From the NCBI GenBank assembly GCA_902627805.1, contig CACOKN010000002.1, positions 62,001 to 126,000 of the forward strand: a stretch of 64,000 nt of DNA, written 5' to 3'. A program made the position numbers and the translations under genes. Below, one piece after another: positions 1-8,895 of the stretch; the stretch's first letter is position 1; every line of letters begins with the position of its first letter. The stretch is from an uncultured Pelagibacteraceae bacterium (GTDB lineage: Bacteria > Pseudomonadota > Alphaproteobacteria > Pelagibacterales > Pelagibacteraceae). Below the pieces are notes generated by a model. That model had not been told where the DNA came from, did not search any database, and worked only from the letters and a program-made list of their open reading frames with translations.

Positions 1-32
1 AAAAGAAAACATAGATAGTATTTAATGTAAGG

Positions 33-1031
33 GTGAGTACGGTTTCCCTTACATTAGATGAAATTTTTGAATTAGCTAAAAAAACTTTATTAGCTAATGG
101 TTGTAATGATGAAACAGCTTCTATTCTGTCTGATCTAATTAGAAATGCCGAAAGGGATGGATCTTTATCTCATGGTTTGTTTAGATTACCTGCATATGTA
201 AGTGGTTTAAAAAGTGGAAAAATTAATGGTAAAGGAAAGCCTGAAATTAAAAAAATTTCTTTATCAGTTATAAAAGTTCAAGGGAATAATTGTTTAGCAC
301 CAGTAGTTTTAAATAAAGGGTTGCCTGAATTAGCTAAAGCTGCAAAAGAAAATGGTGTAGCAGTGCTTGCAATAAATAATTCTCATCACATGGCAGCGAT
401 GTGGCCTGAAACAGAAAAGTTAGCAGAAGAAGGTTTGGTTGCTTTTGCATGCACATCATACAAACCTGCTGTAGCACCTGCTGGTGCAATCAAACCATTA
501 TTTGGAACCAACCCTATTTCATTTGCTTGGCCACGAGCTGGTAAAACTCCAGTCGTTTATGATATGGCAACAGCATCAATGGCAATGGGAGAAGTCCAAG
601 TTGCAAAAAGAGAAGGGCACAAAGTTCCACTTGGAACTGGTTTAACTAAAGATGGTAAAGAAACTACTGATCCAGGAGCAATTGCAGATGGTGGTGTATT
701 ACTTCCTTTTGGAGGCTATAAAGGTTCAGCAATAGCGATGATGGTTGAACTGATGGCTGGTGCTTTGGTTGGTGATAATTTTAGTTTTGAAACAGCTGCA
801 AAGGATAACAATGATGGTGGCCCACCAAGTGGAGGTGAGTTTATTTTAGCTATATCACCAGATAAAACCTCAGGAACAAATTGGCAAAAACATGCAGATG
901 AATTCTTTGATAAAATGAAATCTTTTGATGGGGTTAGACTTCCAGGTGAAAGAAGACACAAAAATAGATTAGACAAAGGCCCTCGACATATTAATGAAGA
1001 CTTGGTTAATAAAATAAAATCGTTAAGCTAA
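33..1031 (+). CDS. Malate/L-lactate dehydrogenase family oxidoreductase, DpkA-like
   Basis: A 332-residue NAD(P)H-dependent oxidoreductase of the Ldh2/YlbC/DpkA fold. The motifs ERDGSLSHGLFR (about residue 40), LFGTNPISF and the glycine-rich LLPFGGYKGSA near residue 230 fit delta1-piperideine-2-carboxylate/pyrroline-2-carboxylate reductases better than true malate or lactate dehydrogenases, which suggests a role in D-lysine, D-proline or hydroxyproline catabolism. The start is GTG at 33; no earlier in-frame start lies in the window. The 3' end overlaps the convergent xthA by 9 bp. The family is secure; the substrate is inferred. Confidence 0.8.
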   Translation: MSTVSLTLDEIFELAKKTLLANGCNDETASILSDLIRNAERDGSLSHGLFRLPAYVSGLKSGKINGKGKPEIKKISLSVIKVQGNNCLAPVVLNKGLPELAKAAKENGVAVLAINNSHHMAAMWPETEKLAEEGLVAFACTSYKPAVAPAGAIKPLFGTNPISFAWPRAGKTPVVYDMATASMAMGEVQVAKREGHKVPLGTGLTKDGKETTDPGAIADGGVLLPFGGYKGSAIAMMVELMAGALVGDNFSFETAAKDNNDGGPPSGGEFILAISPDKTSGTNWQKHADEFFDKMKSFDGVRLPGERRHKNRLDKGPRHINEDLVNKIKSLS

Positions 1032-1799
1032 TTTAATTTCAATTGGAGTGTGGTCAGAAGGTTTTTCTCTTCCTCTTGGGTCTTTATTAATATTTATAGA
1101 TCTTACTTGATCGATTAAAGAATTTGATACTAAGAAGTGATCTATTCTCATACCATTATTTTTTTGCCAAGCTCCTCTCATATAGTCCCAAAAAGTATAG
1201 CCTTCTTTTGTTTCATTAAAGTGTCTATAAACATCATTAAATCCCAAGTTAAGCATTTCTCTGAATTTTTTTCTTATTTCCAATCTGTATAAAGCGTCAT
1301 CTTCAAAACTTTTAACATTATAAACATCTTCGGCAGCTGGAATAACATTGAAATCACCCGCAAGAATAATATTTGAGTTTTTTTTAGACAAGGTCTTTAA
1401 TTGTTTTATTAATTGATCCATCCAATTTTTTTTATAGTCATATTTCTCAGTATCTACCGGGTTTCCGTTTGGAGTATATATATTTATCAATTGAACAACT
1501 TTTTTCTTATACTCAACTTCAGCAGAAATAATTCTTGATTGTTTCAATTTATCTTTAATTAGATCTGTCCTAATATTTTTTAATTTTCCTTTGGAAATAA
1601 TTGCAACACCATTATAGCTTTTTTGGCCAAATACGTGACTTTCATAATCCACTGCTGAAAAATCATCATAAGGAAAGTTTACATCCTCTGTTTTGATTTC
1701 CTGCATCATTAGGATATCTGGTTTATATTTTATGAGATAACTTTTGATATTATCTATACGAGCTCTCACAGAATTTACATTCCATGACGAAATAATCAT
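1023..1799 (-). CDS. xthA: Exodeoxyribonuclease III (AP endonuclease)
   Basis: A 258-residue EEP-family nuclease that cuts abasic sites in base-excision repair and acts as a 3'-5' exonuclease. Visible catalytic elements are SWNVNSVRAR at the N-terminus, Glu34 in MMQEIKTED, the GDFNV loop and the C-terminal SDHTPI (Asp249/His250). An in-frame extension of ten codons exists upstream, but its hydrophobic, Trp/Phe-rich sequence is read out of the erpA 3' end, so ATG at 1797-1799 is chosen. That ATG shares one base with the erpA stop (TAATG), indicating translational coupling. Confidence 0.93.
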   Translation of the reverse strand: MIISSWNVNSVRARIDNIKSYLIKYKPDILMMQEIKTEDVNFPYDDFSAVDYESHVFGQKSYNGVAIISKGKLKNIRTDLIKDKLKQSRIISAEVEYKKKVVQLINIYTPNGNPVDTEKYDYKKNWMDQLIKQLKTLSKKNSNIILAGDFNVIPAAEDVYNVKSFEDDALYRLEIRKKFREMLNLGFNDVYRHFNETKEGYTFWDYMRGAWQKNNGMRIDHFLVSNSLIDQVRSININKDPRGREKPSDHTPIEIKLA

Positions 1800-2116
1800 T
1801 AAAGAGAAAAAGAAACACCACAACCACAAGATGACTTGGTTTGTGGATTAGTTATCTTAAATTGTTCACCAATTAATTCTGAGACATAATCAACTTCAGA
1901 GCCTTTTAATAAATCTGCTGAAGTTTTATCAATCAAAATATTTTCAAATTTCAAATCATCATTTGATTTTTCCTTATCAAAAGTGAATTCATATTGAAAT
2001 CCTGAGCAACCACCACCTTTAATAGCGATTCTAAAAAAAGACCCTTTATCTTTTTTAGATAATAAAACATTGATCTGTTTTAGTGCTTTATCAGTAAATT
2101 TAATTTCTTTAATCAT
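1799..2116 (-). CDS. erpA: Iron-sulfur cluster insertion protein, HesB/IscA/ErpA type
   Basis: A 105-residue A-type carrier that passes Fe-S clusters to apoproteins. The three conserved cysteines are present: Cys37 in GGGCSGFQY, and Cys97 and Cys99 in the C-terminal SCGCG. It lies directly upstream of xthA with a one-base stop/start overlap and is divergent from dgt, the same erpA/dgt head-to-head arrangement seen in many alphaproteobacteria. The 50 bp gap to dgt must hold both promoters. ErpA versus IscA cannot be settled from sequence alone; the dgt neighbourhood favours ErpA. Confidence 0.9.
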   Translation of the reverse strand: MIKEIKFTDKALKQINVLLSKKDKGSFFRIAIKGGGCSGFQYEFTFDKEKSNDDLKFENILIDKTSADLLKGSEVDYVSELIGEQFKITNPQTKSSCGCGVSFSL

Positions 2117-2166
2117 AATTGATCACTGGTATTAGTAATATAATACTTAATATTTTATTTTAAAGG

Positions 2167-3285
2167 ATGAAAAAATACTCAAAGATTGGCCAATTCAAAA
2201 GTAAAGGTAGGATATTTAAGGAATCTTTGTCAAAATATAGATCTCCTTATCAAAGAGATAGAGATCGTATTATTCATAGCGCTTCATTTAGAAGATTGAA
2301 ACATAAAACACAGGTATTTGTTAACACTGAAGGTGATCATTATAGAACACGAATTACCCATTCCATGGAGGTTGCTCAAATAGCAAGATCCATCACTAGA
2401 TATTTTAATTTAAACGAGGACTTAGCAGAAACACTTAGTTTAGCACATGATTTGGGACACACACCTTTCGGTCATGCAGGTGAAGATGCTTTAAATGAAT
2501 GTATGAACATTCATGGAGGGTTTGATCACAATTTACAAACATTAAGAATTGTTATGTTTTTAGAAAATAAGTATTTGAAATTTAGTGGTTTAAATCTCTC
2601 TGTTGAAACATTAGAAGGACTTTTAAAACACAATGGTCCAGTCGATGATTTTCATCTAGTTGATGAATTGATAGGCGTTAAAAAATTTAAAAACATGATA
2701 AATTTCAATACTTACCCTTCACTAGAGGCTCAAATTTCATCTATATCTGATGATATTGCTTATAATAACCATGACATACAAGATGGCATCAAAGCAAACT
2801 TATTTAGATTAGAAGAGTTAGTTGAAATAGATTTTTTTAAAAATATTTATAGAAAATATAAAAAAAAGATTAACAAAAAAAATTACAAGATTGCAACTTA
2901 TCAGATTATAAGAGATTCAATTGACTTAATGATCAAAGATTTAATAAGTAATACCATCAAAAATCTTAATCAAAATAAAATCAAAAGTAGAAATGATTTG
3001 AATAAAACTGATTTTCTTATGGTTGATTTCTCTGATAAAATTAAAAATTCTGATAATGAAATTAGGTATTTTTTAAGGTCCAAAATGTACAATAACAAAA
3101 ATGTGTTAAATAAAAATAATAAAGGTAAATTAATAATTAAAAGATTGTTTGCTAAAATAAGTAAAAATCCAGCAAAATTTATCTCAAAGGCACATTTATC
3201 TAAAAATAAATATCGAGCAGTTTCTGATTTTATTTCTGGTATGACTGACAGATATGCTATCAACCTTTATAACGATATTAAATGA
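2167..3285 (+). CDS. dgt: dGTPase-like deoxynucleoside triphosphate triphosphohydrolase
   Basis: A 372-residue HD-domain enzyme that splits dNTPs into nucleoside and triphosphate. Metal ligands are visible as His65 in RITHSMEVAQ and the HD doublet at residues 94-95 within LAHDLGHTPFGHAGED, followed by further conserved histidines. The length and the lack of an insert match the dGTPase-like subfamily of alphaproteobacteria rather than the roughly 500-residue enterobacterial Dgt. The stop overlaps the argS start by four bases (ATGA), so the two are co-translated. Confidence 0.9.
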   Translation: MKKYSKIGQFKSKGRIFKESLSKYRSPYQRDRDRIIHSASFRRLKHKTQVFVNTEGDHYRTRITHSMEVAQIARSITRYFNLNEDLAETLSLAHDLGHTPFGHAGEDALNECMNIHGGFDHNLQTLRIVMFLENKYLKFSGLNLSVETLEGLLKHNGPVDDFHLVDELIGVKKFKNMINFNTYPSLEAQISSISDDIAYNNHDIQDGIKANLFRLEELVEIDFFKNIYRKYKKKINKKNYKIATYQIIRDSIDLMIKDLISNTIKNLNQNKIKSRNDLNKTDFLMVDFSDKIKNSDNEIRYFLRSKMYNNKNVLNKNNKGKLIIKRLFAKISKNPAKFISKAHLSKNKYRAVSDFISGMTDRYAINLYNDIK

Positions 3286-5015
3286 ACATTTTTAATCAAT
3301 ACTTAGATAGAATAAAAAAAATTATTTTAGGTTTGTCGAAAGAGGGTAAAATAATTTTGCCAGATAATTTAGATGGAATAAATGCAGAAATTCCTCCTGA
3401 GAAATTTAATTGTGACATCTCTACAAATGTTGCAATGGTTTTATCAAAAATAAATAAAAAGCCCCCTATAGAATTAGCCGAAATTTTAGCAAAGAGTCTT
3501 GAGAAAGATGACAAATCAATAAAAGAAATATTAATCGCAAAACCAGGATTTATGAATATTAAATTTAAACCTGTGTTTTGGACAAATTTTTCAAAAGAAA
3601 TTATAAGTAATGCCAAAACATTTGGAATAAATACAAATGAAAAAAAGAAAAATTATTTAATAGAATTTGTTTCTGCCAATCCAACAGGACCTTTACATGT
3701 GGGTCATTGCCGAGGTGCTATTTTAGGAGATGTAATTTCAAATGTTTTATCATTTAATAATCACAAAGTTACTAAAGAATATTATGTAAATGACTATGGT
3801 AATCAGATAATTAATTTCACAAAATCAGTATATTTTAGAATAAGAGAAATCAAATTTAATGAAATATTTCCAACAGATAATGGGGATCTTTATCCAGGTG
3901 AATATTTGATTGAGTTTGCTAATAATATCATTTCATCAAATCCAAAAATAGATTTTACTAATTACGAAGTAATATCTGAACAATTAACAAATTTATCTAT
4001 AGATGAGGCAATAAAATTAATAAAAAAAAATCTTAGTAGTCTTGGTATAATTCACGATAATTTTGTCAGTGAAAAAAAATTAGTACTTAATCAAGAAGTT
4101 GAAAAAGTAGTAGAAAATCTTCAAAAAAATAAATTTGTTTATAAAGGTAAAATTAAAGCTCCAGCTGGTGAGGACGATAATAATTGGGTTAAGAGAGAAC
4201 AATTGCTTTTTAAATCAACTGATTTTGGTGATGACAAAGATAGAGCGTTACAAAAATCTGATGGTGCCTGGACTTATTTTGCTAGTGATGTTGCTTATCA
4301 TAAAAATAAATTGGATCGAAAGTTTGACTACTTGATAAATATTTTAGGTGCAGATCATGCGGGTTACATTAAAAGAATTACATCCTCTGTCGATGCTTTA
4401 TCGAGTTCTAAAGGAAAACTTATTTGTAAAGTCAGTCAACTTGTTAAGCTTATTAAGGATAAAAAACCATTTAAAATGTCAAAACGTAAAGGTGATTATA
4501 TAACTGTTGATGATTTAATTAATGAAGTTGGAAAAGATGCTACACGATTCATTATGTTAAACAGAAGTAATGATGTCGAACTTGATTTTGATTTTGATAA
4601 TGTAATTGAAAAATCAAAAGATAATCCTTTGTATTATGTTCAATATTGCTATGCTCGAATTTCATCTGTTTTTAGACATTTGGAAATAGATTTAAAAAAA
4701 GATTTAAAGATTGTAGAATACAATTTTGAATATTCTGACCATGAAATAAATATCTTAAAAAAAATATCTGAGTGGCCAAAGTGTATCGAAATCTCAAGTA
4801 AGAAGCTAGAACCACATAGAATTCCAGTTTATCTTTATGAACTAGCCTCTCTCTTTCATTCTTACTGGAACTTGGGAAAAGATAATCCTGAAAAAAGATT
4901 TATAAATGAGAATAAGAAGATATCAAATGACAAATTAGTTTTATTAAAAATTATATCAAATGTTGTTAAATCTGGAATGAATATCGTAGGTGTGTCTGCT
5001 CCCGAAAAAATGTAA
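3282..5015 (+). CDS. argS: Arginyl-tRNA synthetase
   Basis: A 577-residue class I synthetase charging tRNA-Arg. The N-terminal Add-1 domain is followed by the HIGH equivalent HVGH at residues 139-142 (within ANPTGPLHVGHCRGA) and KMSKR near residue 400 in FKMSKRKGDYITVDDL; many ArgRS lack a canonical KMSKS, so its presence is informative. The C-terminal DALR anticodon-binding domain ends in the usual GMxxxGVSAPEKM. It starts within the dgt stop and ends on the first base of the next gene's ATG. Confidence 0.97.
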   Translation: MNIFNQYLDRIKKIILGLSKEGKIILPDNLDGINAEIPPEKFNCDISTNVAMVLSKINKKPPIELAEILAKSLEKDDKSIKEILIAKPGFMNIKFKPVFWTNFSKEIISNAKTFGINTNEKKKNYLIEFVSANPTGPLHVGHCRGAILGDVISNVLSFNNHKVTKEYYVNDYGNQIINFTKSVYFRIREIKFNEIFPTDNGDLYPGEYLIEFANNIISSNPKIDFTNYEVISEQLTNLSIDEAIKLIKKNLSSLGIIHDNFVSEKKLVLNQEVEKVVENLQKNKFVYKGKIKAPAGEDDNNWVKREQLLFKSTDFGDDKDRALQKSDGAWTYFASDVAYHKNKLDRKFDYLINILGADHAGYIKRITSSVDALSSSKGKLICKVSQLVKLIKDKKPFKMSKRKGDYITVDDLINEVGKDATRFIMLNRSNDVELDFDFDNVIEKSKDNPLYYVQYCYARISSVFRHLEIDLKKDLKIVEYNFEYSDHEINILKKISEWPKCIEISSKKLEPHRIPVYLYELASLFHSYWNLGKDNPEKRFINENKKISNDKLVLLKIISNVVKSGMNIVGVSAPEKM

Positions 5016-5278
5016 TGTTTAAAGAAATCAAATATATTATTTTTGTTTTTATTATTGGTCTTTTTATTTTTTTTACAGCAAAATATTATTTTTCTGATGC
5101 CTATAAAAAAAAATCTTATAGATCACTCAACAATATCGAAAATAAGATAAATACTTACTCAGAAAAATTACCAATTTTAGAAGATGATACGAAAAATATT
5201 ATTGAATACGTTGAGCAAACAAACAATAAAAAAAAGAAAAAATTTAATTTTTGGAAATTATTAGAAAATAATGAATAA
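5015..5278 (+). CDS. Small single-pass membrane protein at the SPOR-protein position
   Basis: An 87-residue unrecognised protein with one transmembrane helix (about residues 6-25), then a charged, Lys/Asn-rich tail. It overlaps argS by one base and nagZ by eight, so it is made as part of the argS-nagZ run. In many alphaproteobacteria this slot holds a longer membrane-anchored SPOR-domain protein that binds denuded septal glycan. Here the anchor remains but no SPOR domain is visible, so a shrunken descendant is plausible but unproven. Confidence 0.65.
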   Translation: MFKEIKYIIFVFIIGLFIFFTAKYYFSDAYKKKSYRSLNNIENKINTYSEKLPILEDDTKNIIEYVEQTNNKKKKKFNFWKLLENNE

Positions 5279-6218
5279 ACGTCGATCTTTTATTGTTGGT
5301 ATCAAATCAACAAAACTTTCAGCAAAAGAAAAGTCATTTCTTAAAAAATATAAACCATGGGGAGTTATCTTATTTACAAGAAATATTAAAAATATTGATC
5401 AAACGCTAAAACTCACCACGTCAATAAGAAAATTATTTAAAGATAAAAAATATCCTATTTTAATTGATCAAGAGGGGGGTAAAGTTAATCGTTTAAAAAA
5501 TATTATATCATTTGATAATTTGACTTCAGAATTTTTTGGAAAAAAATATGTTAAAAATGTAAATGAATTTAAATTTTATTATAAATTATTTATTGATAAA
5601 ACTTCATATTTGTTAAAATCTCTTGGTATTAATATTAATACTTCCCCTGTTTTAGATTTAAGAATTAAAGGTGCATCAAATGTCATTGGGAATAGATCTT
5701 TTTCCAATAATCCTAAAATTGTATCTAATATAGGAGATTATTGTATCAATTATTTCCATCAAAATGGTATTGGAACAGTCATAAAGCATATTCCAGGACA
5801 TGGTCTTGCAAAAGTAGATAGTCACCATTTTACTCCGACGGTAAATAAAAAATTGAGTTATTTAACAAAGAAAGATTTTCTTCCATTTAAAAATAAAAAA
5901 ACTTATTTTGCTATGACCGCTCACATAATTTTTACTCAAATTGACAAAGAAAATTGTGTTACTCACTCAAAAAAATTTATTAAATTAATTCGTAATAAAA
6001 TTGGTTTTAAAGATATTTTGATTTCTGATGATTTATCTATGAAAAGTCTTAAGGGTAATTTAAAAGAAAATACAATCAAAACGTTTAGCGCAGGTTGTAA
6101 TTTAGCCTTACATTGTAATGGAAATTTAAATGAAATGAAAATTGTAGGAAATAATTCACCATTGATAAATCCTTTTCTCATTAAAAAAACATCACAATTT
6201 TACAAAATTTTAAGTTAA
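5271..6218 (+). CDS. nagZ: Beta-N-acetylhexosaminidase (GH3), peptidoglycan recycling
   Basis: A 315-residue family 3 glycoside hydrolase that removes GlcNAc from muropeptides in the cytoplasm. Family signatures are IDQEGGKVNRL near residue 65, the His-Asp loop KHIPGHG...DSHH near 171-185 and the nucleophile region ISDDLSMKSL near 251. The protein is close to the single-domain bacterial NagZ length with no signal peptide, which supports a cytosolic recycling role. It overlaps the upstream membrane gene by eight bases and is followed after 9 bp by scpA. Confidence 0.92.
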   Translation: MNKRRSFIVGIKSTKLSAKEKSFLKKYKPWGVILFTRNIKNIDQTLKLTTSIRKLFKDKKYPILIDQEGGKVNRLKNIISFDNLTSEFFGKKYVKNVNEFKFYYKLFIDKTSYLLKSLGININTSPVLDLRIKGASNVIGNRSFSNNPKIVSNIGDYCINYFHQNGIGTVIKHIPGHGLAKVDSHHFTPTVNKKLSYLTKKDFLPFKNKKTYFAMTAHIIFTQIDKENCVTHSKKFIKLIRNKIGFKDILISDDLSMKSLKGNLKENTIKTFSAGCNLALHCNGNLNEMKIVGNNSPLINPFLIKKTSQFYKILS

Positions 6219-6227
6219 TATTGTTTG

Positions 6228-6968
6228 ATGATTGAAAATGATTCTGAACTTTTTAAAGTAGATGTTGAAAATTATAATGGACCATTAGATGTTCTTTTAG
6301 ATCTTGCAAAAGCTCAAAAAGTTAATCTTGAGGATATATCTATTACAAAATTAGCAGATCAGTTTCATGATTTTATTACTCAAGAAAAAAAATTAAATTT
6401 AGAGATTGCTTCAGAATACTTATTAATGGCAACATGGTTAGCATATTTAAAATCAAAATTACTATTACCAGGCACCCCTGAAGAAGAGTTTAAAGTTCAA
6501 GAAGTAGCTGAAAAATTAAAACTTCAACTTAAGAAACTTGAATTAATAAGGTTATTATCTGAACAGATGCTTAAAAGAAAAAGATTAGGCAGAGAAATTA
6601 GAACTAGAGGTATGAGAGCAGGCATAAGGCCCATCTACAATAGTGAGTATAAATTAAATTTATTTGACCTCATGAAAACCTATTCTACTATAATTATGAC
6701 TAAAGATTTTCAGAGAATTAATATTCCTAAATTGCCAGTTTTTACAACAGAGGAAGGAATAAAAACTATAAAAGATTTTTTTGGAAAATTAATGGATTGG
6801 AAAAAATTAGATGATTTAATACCAAAAAATTTTAAAAGTGGATCAAAGTACAAACGAACCGGTAAAGCAGGAATATTTGCTGGCTCTCTTGAGTTAGTCA
6901 AAGAGGGCAACCTAAGTATAAAACAAGAAAACCTTTTTGATGATATTTATATAAAAGAAAAAAAATGA
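6228..6968 (+). CDS. scpA: Segregation and condensation protein A
   Basis: A kleisin of about 246 residues that bridges SMC heads in chromosome condensation. The N-terminal motif YNGPLDVLLDLAKAQKV and the SEYLLMATWLAYLKSKLLLP helix are typical. A TTG codon sits just before the chosen ATG at 6228; the ATG is the better start. The stop overlaps scpB by four bases (ATGA), which fits the one-complex stoichiometry of ScpA and ScpB. The partner smc is not in the window. Confidence 0.93.
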   Translation: MIENDSELFKVDVENYNGPLDVLLDLAKAQKVNLEDISITKLADQFHDFITQEKKLNLEIASEYLLMATWLAYLKSKLLLPGTPEEEFKVQEVAEKLKLQLKKLELIRLLSEQMLKRKRLGREIRTRGMRAGIRPIYNSEYKLNLFDLMKTYSTIIMTKDFQRINIPKLPVFTTEEGIKTIKDFFGKLMDWKKLDDLIPKNFKSGSKYKRTGKAGIFAGSLELVKEGNLSIKQENLFDDIYIKEKK

Positions 6969-7666
6969 TAAAAAAAAAGATTAAGAAAAAAGATAATATT
7001 ATTAATTTTCCAACTAAATTATCCTCAATTGAAAAGGAAATTGAAGGGGTTGTTTTTGCTGCTGCAGAACCATTAGATATTGAAACTGTTGAAAATAAGA
7101 TATCTAAAAAAACTGATGTGGAAAAAATTTTGTTAAAGTTACAAACTGAATATTCAAATCGAGGTATTAATTTAGTTTGCATTTCTAAAAAATGGTCTTT
7201 TAGAACCTCACCCAATCTCTCAAATTTAATGACACAAGAAAAAACTGTTGAAAAAAAATTATCAAAAGCTGCAATAGAAACTCTTGCTATAATTGTTTAT
7301 CATCAACCAGTTACTAGAGCAGAGATAGAGGAAATTAGAGGTGTAGCTTTTGGAACTAACACATTAGAAATTTTGATGGAATTAAATTGGGTTAAACCCG
7401 GTGGACGAAAAAATGTCCCTGGTCGACCTATTCAATATGTCACGACAGATGACTTTTTAAGTCATTTTAACTTGCAAAAATTATCTGATTTACCAACAGT
7501 GGATGAACTTGGAGCCGCAGGTTTAATTGATGCTACTAATATTGATAACGCTATTTTTGGTACTGGAAAATTCTATAAAGAAAAACAAGATGATAAAAAA
7601 GAGGACATTTATTCAAATATTGATGAAATGTTAAGTAGCACTCTTGACTTGGATGAGAAAAACTAA
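6965..7666 (+). CDS. scpB: Segregation and condensation protein B
   Basis: A 233-residue winged-helix partner of ScpA in the SMC complex. The conserved block ALAIIVYHQPVTRAEIEEIRG appears as AIETLAIIVYHQPVTRAEIE, followed by GRPIQYVTT typical of the second winged helix. It overlaps scpA by four bases. The C-terminus ends in an acidic tail as in many alphaproteobacterial homologues. The 50 bp gap before tatA is one of the few real spacers in this run. Confidence 0.93.
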   Translation: MIKKKIKKKDNIINFPTKLSSIEKEIEGVVFAAAEPLDIETVENKISKKTDVEKILLKLQTEYSNRGINLVCISKKWSFRTSPNLSNLMTQEKTVEKKLSKAAIETLAIIVYHQPVTRAEIEEIRGVAFGTNTLEILMELNWVKPGGRKNVPGRPIQYVTTDDFLSHFNLQKLSDLPTVDELGAAGLIDATNIDNAIFGTGKFYKEKQDDKKEDIYSNIDEMLSSTLDLDEKN

Positions 7667-7716
7667 GCTTACAAATTAGACTTTTCAATTATTGATAAAA
7701 AGGTTATAAGTTTTCC

Positions 7717-7917
7717 ATGAGCATTGGAATTTGGCAAATAGCAATCGTTGTAATACTTGTGGTATTATTATTTGGCAGAGGAAAAATTTCTAGCCTAATG
7801 GGCGATGTAGCAAAAGGAATAAAAAGTTTTAAAAAGGGAATGGCATCAGATGTGACTGATGACAATGAACCTAAAAATATTTCTGACGACAATCAAGATT
7901 CGAACAAAAAAGAATAA
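7717..7917 (+). CDS. tatA: Sec-independent translocase subunit TatA
   Basis: A 66-residue pore-forming component of the twin-arginine export system. It has a short N-terminal membrane helix (residues 4-20), the hinge [20 protein letters not shown] and an acidic tail, all diagnostic of TatA/E. tatB follows after 5 bp and tatC overlaps tatB, giving the complete three-gene system. A client with a Tat-like signal, the M48 lipoprotein at 23055-23876, lies in the same window. Confidence 0.93.
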   Translation: MSIGIWQIAIVVILVVLLFGRGKISSLMGDVAKGIKSFKKGMASDVTDDNEPKNISDDNQDSNKKE

Positions 7918-7922
7918 ATCAC

Positions 7923-8135
7923 ATGCCTACTATTGGTTGGTTTGAGATTTTAATTATAGTTGCAATAGCTATTGTAGTTTTAGGACCTAAGGACTTTCCA
8001 ATAATGCTCAAAAAAGTTGGTTCATGGATCGGTTCTGCAAAAAAATATATTAATAATATTCAAAATGAAGTCTCAAATATTGATCTTGAAGATAATAAAG
8101 TAGAAAAAAAAGAAGAAAAAAAAGATGAGTCATGA
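7923..8135 (+). CDS. tatB: Sec-independent translocase subunit TatB
   Basis: A 70-residue protein with an N-terminal membrane helix carrying the TatB-specific acidic residue (GWFEILIIV), then the VVLGPKDFP hinge and an amphipathic helix. With TatC it forms the receptor for twin-arginine signal peptides. It is much shorter than enterobacterial TatB (about 170 residues), which is consistent with genome reduction. It overlaps tatC by 11 bp and ends in a Lys/Glu-rich tail. Confidence 0.9.
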   Translation: MPTIGWFEILIIVAIAIVVLGPKDFPIMLKKVGSWIGSAKKYINNIQNEVSNIDLEDNKVEKKEEKKDES

Positions 8136-8895
8136 TGAAAATGAAGGTGGCTTTGTAAGTCATTTAGCTGAGTTAAGAAAAAGACTAATTCATAGTTTTA
8201 TTTTTCTAATAATCTTTTTTGTAGGATGTTATTTTTTTGCTGAACATCTTTATGGTTTTTTAGTAGAGCCATATGCACAAGCAGTTAAAGATGATGGAAC
8301 TGATAGACGATTAATTTTCACAGCTTTACAAGAAACCTTCCTTACTTATTTAAAAGTATCTTTTTTCACAGCTTTTTTTGTTACTTGTCCATTTATTTTG
8401 ATGCAGATATGGAAATTTATTGCTCCTGGTCTTTATAAACATGAAAAAATTGCAATTTTACCTTATTTAGTTTTAACCCCAATCTTATTCTTACTAGGTG
8501 GTATGTTGGTTTATTATTTAATAATGCCCCTAGCGATAAAATTCTTTTTATCTTTTGAAAGTTCTGGTCTTTCAACAAATTTACCAATTCAACTTGAAGC
8601 AAAAGTAAACGAATATCTTTCATTGGTAATGAAACTAATATTTGCGTTCGGTATAAGTTTTCAATTGCCTGTTGTGTTAAGTTTATTAGCGAGGGTAGGG
8701 TTAGTTGATTCTGATTTTTTAAAGAAACGAAGAAAATATGTTGTGGTTATTATATTTGCAGCCGCAGCTTTACTCACACCACCTGATCCTATAACACAAA
8801 TTGGTTTAGCTATACCTTTATTAATTCTATATGAATTATCAATATTTTCAGTAAAACTTATTGAGAATAAAAATTTAAAAAATTCTGATGCATAA
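8125..8895 (+). CDS. tatC: Sec-independent translocase subunit TatC
   Basis: A 256-residue inner-membrane protein with six predicted helices. The cytoplasmic N-terminal signature SHLAELRKRL, which contacts the twin-arginine motif, is near residue 12, and the family motifs FITCPFILMQIWKFI-like and LLTPPDPITQ are present. Its start lies inside tatB and its stop overlaps serS by eight bases, so the Tat genes continue into a tRNA synthetase as in other alphaproteobacteria. Confidence 0.95.
   Translation: MSHDENEGGFVSHLAELRKRLIHSFIFLIIFFVGCYFFAEHLYGFLVEPYAQAVKDDGTDRRLIFTALQETFLTYLKVSFFTAFFVTCPFILMQIWKFIAPGLYKHEKIAILPYLVLTPILFLLGGMLVYYLIMPLAIKFFLSFESSGLSTNLPIQLEAKVNEYLSLVMKLIFAFGISFQLPVVLSLLARVGLVDSDFLKKRRKYVVVIIFAAAALLTPPDPITQIGLAIPLLILYELSIFSVKLIENKNLKNSDA

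Noticed and set aside
1800-1829. Ten-codon N-terminal extension of xthA
   Set aside because: The extension is read out of the erpA 3' end and adds an unlikely Trp/Phe-rich stretch before the conserved SWNVNSVR start.
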